Assembly: GCA_013365365.1 (NCBI GenBank)
Contig: JABVXU010000185.1
Coordinates: 38,035 to 102,034 of the forward strand
Direction: 5' to 3'
DNA length: 64,000 bases
Source of the DNA: Cruorifilaria tuberocauda
Lineage: Eukaryota; Nematoda; Chromadorea; Rhabditida; Onchocercidae
This document shows positions 48,954-61,100 of this stretch, one piece after another. The position numbers and the translations under genes are program-made. The notes below the pieces were generated by a model. That model saw only the letters and a program-made list of their open reading frames with translations, was not told the origin of the DNA and did not search any database. The first letter of the stretch is position 1; each line of letters starts with the position of its first letter.

Positions 48954-51264
48954 TTCGATCCCTGTTACAACAGCTTCGAGCTACGGACCGTCAATGATGA
49001 CAGCTTAAACAATGAAGCTCAACAGGTATGAATGTATGTCATCAATGATATATGTAAGAATCCCTGAGGCGGCTGTCTTGAATAGGTGGAGCTGTTGGAA
49101 GATCAAACAGTTTTCTCTAAAACTATGTTCCCGAATCCATCAGTTGGTGCCAGAGTTGAAGGGTTTTATGTGATTGAAGTTCCTGGATTTCAGGTGCCTT
49201 GAAAGTTCGTGATGCTCGGGATTAGAGTAAATTTTCAAAATGATATTCAGAGAAATGAGATTATTATTTCTTCGAAATTATAATTCATCATTTTATAATA
49301 GTAGAAGATAATTCTTGCTAGACCTTTATAAATTTGATTGTTTTAAATTAAACATTAAAATCCTTTTTGTTATTGTTTACTAATATTCATTTTGTTTGAT
49401 CTAAGTCCACTATTTTTTCGTAATTTTAATTTTCCCAAAATTTGAAGTCAATTAGAATGGAAACTGCTGAAATTAAGTTCTATTTTGTATTTGTCGAACG
49501 CTTTTTAAAAGTATTCATTTTGCATCTTTTGGAAATGCATTAAAGTTTCTAATTTTTTTTTCATTAAGTAATCATCCATTAATGTTATGACTTATATCGA
49601 AGAGCGCATTGGAAGCAAATAATATCTCAGTGATTATGGCATTTGCTTATTTATATGCCACTGCTTACTGTAGGATAGACAATCAGTCAACAACTTCATG
49701 GACAAATAAACAATTATTATTATCACAAGACGGGATTATTTAATAAATTATATCTGGATACTTATATGGTAAACAAATACAACGCGAATAGACAATACAT
49801 GTCAACCAACCAATTGTTTCACCGCTAATCGGGCAATAATTTTATATGACAACCAACCAATTACTGTTATTACAAAATGAAACTATTTTACAATTAATTG
49901 TTCTTACCCCAATTAAATTGGACTACGAAAGTATCTTTCCTTCCTTAATCTGATTTATAATTTTTGGAAGAAATACCAATCTAACAAACTGTTATGTTTT
50001 GTCCATCAATTAACGTTAGATCATTCGTTTAGTGGAAATTCCTGAACAACTGTTCATCGCCGGTTGTTTGGTATCCATTCATTCACTTTTCATTTACTCA
50101 TTTTGTTTGTCCATCTCAATAAATTTCGTTTCTTTTATTTCTCCATCATTTGATCAAGCGAAATGAGGGAAAGCAAATTATGAAATGGCTGCTCAATTTT
50201 CAATTTACCATTATTGGTCTTTCCTTTCATTTTACACTGATCCCATAATTTTCACTTTCCAGCTATCCTTTCTAATTGACTGTTTTGGTGCTTCTGAACA
50301 ATAATTTAAAGTCTATCTTGTTTTAAAAAGTTTTACTTTTTGTTAGTAAACTAACACCACCGATACATTATTCTTATTATTACTGTCATGAAAGTTTCTT
50401 GAATTTTGCGATTTGATTCACAGACGAATTATTTGTAATGATTTATTCACGAAAAGGTTGTGGTTTCTATTCGGAACACAAGCCGATATGAAACTTTACT
50501 AATAAAAGAAGCAATTATAGCAACCAGTCAAGAAGCGTACTTATTGTTGAATTGTGAAATATGACTTGTGATTTGTCGTTTGTGACTTAATTTTTGATTC
50601 ATCAGCAATCAGGATATATACAGCGTAAAAACAATCGGATCTTGTGATAGATAATCTTAGATAAAGAATAAAAAGGCATAAACTTGTGATGGAACCACAA
50701 GGTAGGAATTTATCTCAAAGAAAACAGAAGGATTTACATCATTTCAAATACAATTGGAGATGGATAAATGATAAATAGAATAAATTCTATAAAACAATTC
50801 CATAATGAGAATGTACAGTTACAACAGTAAACTTTCTTACATTTAAATGATGAGTCCTTAAGGAGATTTCTTAATGAAAGGATTTCTTAGCTTAATCATT
50901 TGCTTTGCTTTTTAGGAGTTTCTAAAATTCAGATTTTCGAACAAATGGTAATGGAATTTACTTAACTGATAATCGAATTGAAAATTTTTACTTCATTATT
51001 ATTATCATGAATATTAGGCAAGTGTTATCATTATCTGAAAATCATTATTATCATTGTTATCGCCATTCACCATTATCGGTAATCATCAATAATTCCTGAA
51101 GTTCGGATACAACGAGAAACGAAACAGGCATAATTGAATTCATAAAATAGAAATTTTTTTTGGGAGAATCAGTTGTTTAGTCTGCTTTATTTTTTCCCCA
51201 GAGGCTGAACGGTTGGGAGTTTATGGGAAAGAAGAAAAAGGCGTATTTCATTTTCCTGAAGTAA
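48954..51264 (+). CDS. unrecognised small gene, internal and 3' exons
   Basis: Exon-like blocks on the plus strand: 48954-49025 (24 codons, starting FDPCYNSFELRTVNDD, after GTGCTAG) and 49086 on (VELLEDQTVFSKTMFPNPSV, then GARVEGFYVIEVPGFQ), both in phase 0 with codon use like the neighbouring genes. After GFQ the frame either stops two codons later (VP-stop at 49200-49202) or splices at CAG|GTGCCT to a third block at 51202-51264 behind a strong TTTTTTCCCCAG acceptor (RLNGWEFMGKKKKAYF, then stop), also phase 0. An in-frame stop immediately precedes the first block, so an upstream coding exon is missing; no matching donor was found. ATGs at 48795 and 48914 do not join in phase. Family unknown. 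Confidence 0.4.
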
Positions 51265-52124
51265 ACCTACCGATTGCAGTAATGTTTTCACGGCACTATA
51301 GTTTCAAATATGTGCTTTCGATCCCATAAATAGCTGACAAGAAATGATAAGGTAATAATTTACTAATAATTCGATCAGAAATAATAAGCGGATAATACAT
51401 TAACGAACGTCTCGTTTTCAGTGCATAGAAACAATCAACAATAAATTCGCCGTTCCTTTACTGGAAAAATTATGCATGATTATGTCATATTAATCGGTTG
51501 AACATGAAAAATAAGAATAATCAGACTAATCATCACATTCAGGTTCTCTCGTTTTCATTCCTATCATCCTCATTTTAATTCCCCTTTCTCCGTGTCTTTC
51601 CGATTTCTTGGTTTGTTTTTCAACCAAATTCCATGTTTTATAATTGATCATTCAGAGATTTCTGAACTTTCCAGAAATATTTAAGAATTTAAAAATTTTG
51701 ACCAGATTTCAAGAAAGAGGTATGAAAGACATATCCTCCCCGAATCTTCCTGCCTTTTTGCTAACTGAAAATTAAATCATTGGACTTTTAGTACATGTTA
51801 TTACAAGGTCAGTTTATTGAAGAAATCAATTGTAAGCATGTAATTATCTATTTTAGTCTTATTCAGTGCTGCTTTGACTAAATCAGCAAATAACTTTGAG
51901 TAATAGTTCATATTTTATCTGACTTTGGGTTTAAATTAGTGTTCATATGTTAATATTTATTTATATTTCAAGTTCATGCATAGGAGTATAGAGCAGCTGG
52001 AAATGTGCCATTATTTTGGTAAATTGCTAAATTAATTAGCTTCATTTTTAATTAGAAAAATGTTATTTTAGATTATGGTTAATCTTATAATGTTGCATTA
52101 CTAACAAGCATAGGATTATTCATT
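51265..52124. other. 5' flank of the DOCK gene
   Basis: AT-rich, with no coding signal. ATT/ATC-rich simple sequence occurs just before it (50990-51090). Confidence 0.45.
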
Positions 52125-55100
52125 ATGTCATCACAAAATGTTGGTGGACAGCGGGCTTTCGCTTTAAAACGAAACAAGTAAATAAAATTAATTTAATTTC
52201 TTTCCTTCTTATAATTTTGGGTGGAATGTCAAGAAATTGACGAAATTTTTTAAACGACTGCAGTTTGGAAAAAGAAGTTAAGTTTGAATTTATTTTAATC
52301 TTGCAATTTAAAAATATTTACATCCTCGTTTTTCTTAAAATCTCAATATTTGCCAAAGATATTAGTTTCAGTTTGGTGCTTTTATTGTTTGCAGAATGAC
52401 TGCAGCTGACGTACGTCGACACATCATGACCGGAAGTTTGTTACTGCATCCACAAAATGTCATGCAAGTGGATGCAACAGATAGTAGTCCTCAAGCTGTT
52501 AGTTTTCACTATATCATTTATAGTGAATCATATCATTTAGTAAAATATTTCTGAAAGATATTATCGTCCCTACAAGTTATGATCTTTTTGCTTAAAATTC
52601 TGTATGAAATAATAAGTATTGGAAGATCATTAGGTTATAAATTGAGATATTTTTGTGAAGAGAATTTTTGTTCCATCAAAAATCTTGGGAGTTAAATAAA
52701 GAATTTATTTCTTTATTGCTCTGAAAATTATATAAAGATTTGTGCTAATATATTAGATATTCTTACAAGTTAGTGATTATAGTCATGAATAAAATGTAAA
52801 TATAAAATTAAGTGGAGTTGTATTGAGTAATGAAATTGCTTCTCAGTTTTTTTCCCTTAACTTTCTCATTCAAATGGAATCTGTCGATAATCAGAATGCA
52901 AGCATTATAATTGTTGCATGAAATAAATATTTGAACTAATCAGTTTTTATGAGATCAATTTGAAATTTGATCACAGAAGCAAAACTTCTTGATTTTCAGA
53001 TTCATTTAAGTGAGATCATTGAACCACTAGATGTTGAGGATATCTTATCGCAGCGAAAGAACAGTTCCTCCATACACGAACATATTGCAAGTAACAGTAA
53101 TTTGAGAAGGTTTGTAAATAACAGCCTTTCTACATATATTGTAAAGATTGCTTCAGATTCAATAATGTATGCCGTAGCAAATACAGGAACTGTATTTCAG
53201 AAAATTTAATTATTCTACTTCTTTCCATTATGTCTTTCAGAGTGGCAGAATTTCCGGTTGATGATATCGAAGTACGTTTGGTGTGTCGAGATCAGCTTAC
53301 GGTCGAGTCACCGGTTCCATCAAATCTTTCAGAGTTTGTTAATTTTTTTGTGAAGCAAAAAATAAAATCTGAAGTTGGGAGTTTTCAGAGCTGACTTTCA
53401 GCGGAAATTTGTCTGTTGTTGCGTCGAATTGTTTCTTTACTGCTAAATATCACTAATTCGATTTCATTCATCATTTTCAATTTATTTGCAGTATTAATTC
53501 TCTCTCTACTACTCCATCGTTAAATAACTTTTTTAGTGTCGATCCGTTGGTAAAAGATATAATGCAAGCATACAACGATAATTTCTCATTAGTGCAACGA
53601 AAGTATTTGCAATATTCAAGCGGTGAAGCATATATTCGACTATTAATGGAACGGCCAATTATTGCGCAGACAACTCCAAGACAGATTTTTGAAGTGGATT
53701 CAGACCGAACTATAGGACGAAGTATTAGCACAGCAGGCGAAGACCAGGTAAAAAGTCTCCGTGAAGTATAGTTGTTATTCAAAATGATATTATAATGAAA
53801 ATAAGATCATATCTTGTTTTCATTATAATATCATTTTAACGCAATTTCTGAAATTCTTCAAAGTTTTTGTAAATTTTCAAATTCACTTGAAATGATTAGC
53901 AATTGTTAGGCGAACCTTTGCGCCTTGAGAAGACCGTATATTGAAAATAGTTTTTTAGAAGATTTTGCAAGTTTCGAGACATATATGCAAGATTTTTCAA
54001 CGGTATAGTATCAATTAGTAGAAATTTTTTCGCTTTTTAATTACTCGTCTTACTTAAAGGATCTAACTTAAAGGATATACGATGTGAAATATTTTTTGTT
54101 TTTTAGATATGCCTTTGTTCTTAATTAAACAGATTGCAGTACCGTTGTAAAAAGGAATGATTATTCCTGAAAAAATTAAAAAATCTGAATTTTGTTTCTG
54201 AGCGTTTGCTAGATTGTTATCAGTTATATTTATTTAGATTATTCAACATCAAATTACATAGTGAATCATGTGTTTTACTTATTAAAGAATATAAGGATAA
54301 TTGTTTTTTAATGCATCATTAAACACATTTGATGATTTGATTTAAAATAACCTGAAATCATATATTTTAAAATAGTGACTTTCTTCTTTCTCTTTTATTT
54401 TGAGTGATATAATTTGAAATTGATAATAACAGATCGTAAAACGAGACTCATTTGGCTCACACTATTCGTCCGACTCGATGTGTACTATTGGTTCATCATC
54501 AGGTGGAACAAATCGTGATGATACCTTGCGTGCACCGCACCAACTTCATTCTTCGGCTAGTGACCCCACAGTACCAGGCTTGTGGATTTAATTTAAAAAG
54601 AAAAAAGCTTAAATGGAAGATTAAGTTCATTTGTCACATTTATGATTATGAAAGAAGAAATAAACTAAATTTCTTTAGAGTGACGGAAATTTTTTATTAT
54701 ATGATTGAGATGATGGCTAAAAGTCCATTGTTTTGTCGTAATGCTGGAATTAAAATTAGCAATGTCTTTGTAGGTGTAGTACAGCGCATTTCAAATACGC
54801 AACTTGATCAAATCAATGAGACTCGACGTCGAAGCCACCGGCAAAATGCATTAATTAATTTACTTCCGCCTCAGCCCGAAGTTTGTACTAAACAGTTAAC
54901 CTAATTTTCTATTTTATTTCTTTAAGTATTTTAGTTTTCTCATAGAAAGATTATTACTTATTAATATTTTTGGGCGGCTTGCTGATATTAAGGCGTGCTA
55001 AACTTTCGGCCTGAAATAAATAATAATATATGTAAAGCCTAAAATTCTGTGATTTATTGCGCGCAATGGAATTGTTTAGACTGATGTAATTGAACGTCGA

Positions 55101-58100
55101 AGTACAGCGCCATTTCCGGTCGAACATGTAGGTCAGAAACTTTTCATTAAAATTTTGCAGGTTAGTGTTTAGGCTTTCAAAATTTTAATTTTTTTTAATT
55201 CATTTATTTTTGTGTATTAGAAAAATCCCAGATTGCAGTAACGCATCTCACCTTTTTTCTATGAATTAAAAGGAGAAAAAAATTTTTTGGTTCCCAGTTC
55301 CTTTGCAAGTTAAAAGAGAGTTTTTTCCTTAGAGATATATACAGTGCGTTTGAAAAATAAAATTTAACTCTGAAAATTTTTGCTATTTCGCATTATATTT
55401 ATATTTTTATCAGAACATATTTTCACTAAAAATCAAGAAAAAATGATTTTAGCATGAATTTTTTATAATAACTAATAGTTTTAAATTTTCAGTTGCAGCT
55501 TGAACCTTCATTCGAACCCATTTTCGGTACCATAGCACTATATGATTTGAAAGAAAGACGAAAGGCAAGCATTCAGTAACTATGTTTTATTTTTATCAAA
55601 AAACTGTGTTTTCTATATTTACGTGATTAGTTGTTGCCAATTCAAATTTTTGCTGTATTTTGTAATCTCCATTAGAACTAAATTCAGTCTTGATATTTAT
55701 TTATGATCACCTATTACTATTATTGCCATTTAAGACTATTGAGAAGTAAAAGTTATGGTTGATCAAGAGTTATGGTTAATCAAAAGTTATGCCTGAAATT
55801 TGAATAACTACCGAATTTCAGATATCAGAGAATTTCTATTTTGATTTAAATAATGATTCACTACGTGCAATGATTCCTCAACATAGTGATTCTATAGATG
55901 AAGCAAGCAAATGTACACAAGCAGTTTTCAGTATTAGTCAACCACTGAACGACATATTTCTTGTCATCAAGGTAAGTAAAAGAAAAATATCATAAGATGT
56001 TCTATTTAAATTTTCAAATTTTCAGCTAGAAAAAGTATTACAACCATGTGAAGTAGCAGATGCATGTGAACCCTATCTGAAAGAAGACAAAAACAAAGAA
56101 CGCTTGGTGCAAATGGCACAGCAATATTGCGAACGACTTGGTGCTTTTCGGATGCCACTTGGATGGTTTTCCGTCGATTTGAATCAAATCCTTAGTGGAC
56201 CATATACACACCATTTGGATAAGACCGAAGCATTAATGGCAGTAATTCCGAGCCCTGTTGCTGGTGTTTTTTATATTCTTTGAATTATGATTTCTTAAAT
56301 ATAGTTATTTCTGTGATAAATTAAATTATAAAGTTTTACGAATATGCTTTCGTGAAAAAATTGTTTTGTTCGAGTCTAGACTTTTCAACAAATGTGAATT
56401 GATAAAGTTTTTAAGGAGAGTTATTTTGAAAATTTTTAAAATTAAAATTGAAATTTTCAGACTTACTAGTTGTGACTTTTTGCAGTTATTGTATTTGCAG
56501 TGCAGGACGTAACATCAACCTCACCGACAACATTCTTCGATGTAGAAAGTATTATTAGTATGGGTAAGTTGGTTTTATCTTTTGATTCTGGGTATTAATT
56601 AATTCCGTAATAATAACTTACGGATGTGATAGATTTCTGAGCTACATGTTTTGCAATCAAAGTTTTGATTTAACTTTGTAAGAATCAATTTAAAATCTAT
56701 TCTATGTGGACTGAATTTGTTAAAATTACGAATTAAAAGAAAAAAAAATTAAGAAAGAACTTTTAGATCGAATATCGAATTCAACATCGGGAACTTTTCG
56801 TCGCTTTGGTAGCGGAACTTCATCCACTGCAGGTTTTGCGGGGGTTCAGCAATCTCAGAAAAGTCGTACGCCATTGCAAAAGCGTAAACTTTTTGCGGGG
56901 CTTCACCCAACAATTTCACAAAGTGAAACAGCTACGGTGGGAGTGAATCTCGACACTGACTCATCAGTAAAAGATGGCGGATCTCCGTTAACTTCCTTAA
57001 GTGGTCTGCAACCTCTGCTGCTCAGTCTTAATTCGTTCTTTAGACAGGTAACGTTGAAATTTTTTAATATAAATTTTTTATGGTGTGAGTTAAACTGTTT
57101 CGAGAATTTTGAAAGAGTTTATATATTTTAATACGATGATTATCTGAACATCGCTGATTACCATTAACAATTTTTTTGTTCAGTTATAATTGAGATTACC
57201 GTTTACATTAATGGTGTTAGGAATGTGTGGATAAAATTTTCTTCTGCTAGTTACATGAGGCTTTTATTTATTTTAGTTTGGATTTAATTATTTCTCACTT
57301 TTTGATAATTATTGTAGGAAGCAGAACGCCTGACTGATGAAGATCTCTTCAAAATGCTTGGAGATTATCGAAAAGGTGGTTCTAAGTTAGCCAAGTTGAA
57401 AACATTTCCAATTACATTCAAAATGGAATTGTCAGGTGGATGTGGCGAATCTTTAATGAGGTATCAGTTTGGCTGGCGCATTTTGTATTTTTTTTTTCCA
57501 TTTTATATGTATTATTTTTCCATTCAGAGCTTTTTTTAATGTATTGCGAAATTGAGTTCCTGAAGAAATAAAAATTAAAACTCCTCTCCTTTTCAAAACA
57601 AATTTTTGGGAAGCAGATAGAATTTTACATTTCTTGATTTTTACATTTCATGGTTTAATTATTTGCATTTATAATTAGCTAAGCAGTTGCATTCATTTTA
57701 TAAAATTTAATATTTTTCCGGTTTACACCTGAACTTCTTCGTGTGCATCCATTCGTTTTTAGCAATTCAAGGGATATTGTGAAGGAAATCGTAGAATTTC
57801 CAAGTAAAGGAATATACGCTGTAAATGCTATCTATAGGTAAGTTATTAAATTCGCCAAATATTACCTATATTTCATTTTTTATCGTTTTCTTGGTGAAAT
57901 GATCATATTTTAGGAACTTGCTCTATATATATCCTCGTTCAGTAAACTTATCCAGTCGTTCTGGTCCATCACGCAACATTGCTGTTCGTGTAGAATTGAT
58001 GAATGCGCAGGAAAAACCAGTTTATGCTGTATTTGGCAAATCCAGTGGGCCAAACATCACTTTTTTTGCTGATACTACAGTTTCGTATCACAACAAGTAA

Positions 58101-61100
58101 CCGTTAAAATATATTTCAAGTAATTTGAAGATAAAATTATATTTTGTTAAGCAGAAAAATTGGAATACGAGATGTAAATGTTCATGGAATAATTTACTCA
58201 GCTTCTATTAAATTACGTGAGATTGAGCGGTTTTAATATATCTTGGGTGATAGCATCCAATTTGAAAAGTGAATAGTTAATCGAGAATCTATAAGTGGAT
58301 GTTATTGGCTAGCTGATACCTTAGTTTTTCTATCATTCATTTTAAATAGTTGTACTACATTTAATGAAAATTTAATGAGTAATTATACTGCTGGGTGGTG
58401 ATAATTTATGTAAAGCGGGCTTCGTGAACTAATAATACGAATGTTTTGGATCTTAAACAGATTTTTTCATTTCAAAATGAAAATCTTTGAATTTTGATTT
58501 CAGAACGCCCAGTTTTTATGATGAAATAAAAATCAACTTGCCGGTTGACTTAAACGACGGACATCATATATTGTTTACTTTTTTCCACATTACTTGTAAG
58601 CCAAACAAAGTTGGCGATGAAATAAAAACACCCGTTGGATATTCATGGATTCCATTGCTGAGAGGTGGACGATTGCAAACTGGCGAATTTACTTTACCTA
58701 TTGCATTAGAACAACTGCCGCAAAGTTATGGGTATCTCTCACCGGATGTCAATTTACCGAACATTAGATGGTTGGAAGGACACAAACCGCTTTTTGATGT
58801 GAAATTTGAGGCTGTTACAACAGTCCATACGCAGGTAAAATGTGTTTGTTCTTGTATTTTAAATTTTCTTGTTGATGAATCATTGAATTCATTTCAGTAT
58901 TTTTTCTACAAAGAGAATATAAATTCAAGGTTTATTGCCAAGTATTATTTCCAGGATTCTCATTTGGACAAATTCCTACTTGCGTATCAGTCATTAGGCG
59001 TCAATGATAAAAAGAATCCACCGGTATCAGAAACCGATTTAAAGGATGCGATACGAAGTGTCATAAAAGCTCGTCCTGAACCAATGGTTGCTTTTCTATA
59101 TGTTATACTGGATAAATTGTTGGCATTAATCGCAAATCCTCCATATACGGGTTTGTTTTACTATTTTCAGTCATGCATTTTTGGGATGAGTGTATATAAG
59201 GAATAATTAAATGGTTTCCGCATAAAAATGTCTCTACTTGTGAACTTATCTTTAATTAGTTAGTATTCGAAATATATTTTCAAGATTTACCTGGAATCTG
59301 AGGGCTTTTATTCTTTTATTCCTTGATAGTGGTATAGAATTATCTCATGACACGATAAGAAATGTTCAATTTAGTTCGAGTAATTTAGTGAGTTTTCAAA
59401 TGTTTAAATTGATTTTTAATGTTTTCAATTTTTTATAGTATCCGTGTCATCCGTGTGCTTTGAAGTGCTTGGACAACTTGTCAAAATATGTACCATTCTC
59501 TTAAATAGCTTCCGTGATGCCCATGGTCGTAGTTCACTGCTGACGACATATATACATTACCATAAAATTGCTCTCAAAGGTTTGTTATAGGTTGTACTTA
59601 ATTTTGTTTGTTAATCAGTAACATTAGCTAATAATGATTATGTGCTATAAGTTAAGACTCAGTGAATAAAAATTTTCCAAGATTTAGAAAATTCGATCAT
59701 GCAGCCAAGCAGTAATACGGAAGTGAAATCGGAGGGTACTTTAAAAGTGCCTGCTTCACCCGAAAGCAAGCATCTGCTTGACATTATTAGTAAGTAGAGC
59801 TAAATTTTTGAATTTTATATGCGAACAATGTATTTTTTTCATTACAAAATATAGATTTTAAAGCGAAATTTTGGTAATTTATTGAATATATTCGATAGTT
59901 TTGTTGGGAATGATTATGCAAATCATATCATAACTAAGAAGTTATTTTGTAAAAACTCTTTTTTGTCTTATGCTGAAAAGGACAGTTCGGTATTGTTTCA
60001 AAAATGTTATTTTAAGAAGAATTTGAACGAACAAATCATATGAAAGCATCTGCTGAAGTTGATTGTGAACCAAAAGCTTCAAAAAAGGTTATATATTGTA
60101 TTTTTGATTACTTTTTTTGATCACAAAATTTTTTAGTATTTAAGTATTTTATTTTTGAGAGTTTATTAGAATTTGTTATTCCTAATTTTGATATCACAGT
60201 TCAGCTTCAATAGAAGTGAGCGGAAACACGAATATTCTTAGACAATTGGAGCTAAATATGCATCAAGTACCACTCAAGAATTAATATAAGTTGTAACAGA
60301 AGGAAAAGAATATTTATCGAAGAAAAATGCAATTAATCGGAAAAAATATCGGAATTTCAATTATAATTGAATTACTAATTGGATGGCTGCCTTCAATTTG
60401 ATTTTTTTCTATTAAAATTTCGAAATTATTTTGGCAAAATTTTCAATAATTTTAAAGTTTATTTGGTACGTATTAAACTTTTGAAGGTGATGCACGAAGA
60501 ATTAGCATTGCAATGGGTAATTAGTGGTGGTGCGGCTCGAGAAATGGCTTTCCTTAATTCCTGGTTCTTCCTTGAGCTTATAGTATGTTTTCTTATAGCA
60601 AACTTATTATTCGTTTATTTGTACAATTCATAAAATCAGACTGCACAATCCTTAGTTTGTTTTTACCATATAACTTATAATATTCAATCAAAATATTATG
60701 ACAAAGACACAATTTAAAAGCATTGTTTTTTTAAAAGCCTTGTAATACGTTTTGTAGGTTAAATCAATGGCAGAATATTTATCTCTTTCAAATCGTTTAT
60801 ATTTGCCTCGGAAGCTTCGATTTAGTGAAACCTTTATCCAAGATTTGAATGCTCTTTCTCGGGCAATTGTGAATGAAGTAATCCAGAGAATTTCGAAAGA
60901 TCCTAGACAGGTAATTGTTCAACAAAAGATTTATCTTTATTATAAAACAGTTAACTGTATATTGCATTTACCTATGGTAATAATAACGATGAGAACAAAA
61001 AGAAAGAAAAAATATAACGTGTCTTTCTGATCATCGTATTAGATAAATTTAATTTGTATACTTCAGTCACAGTCAATCAGTACTTCATGGGCCTATTTCT

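Noticed and set aside
54452..54904. 150-codon plus-strand frame across DOCK exons 6-7
   Set aside because: The first part is out of frame with DOCK exon 6 and the middle is intron; only its 3' part is the true exon 7.
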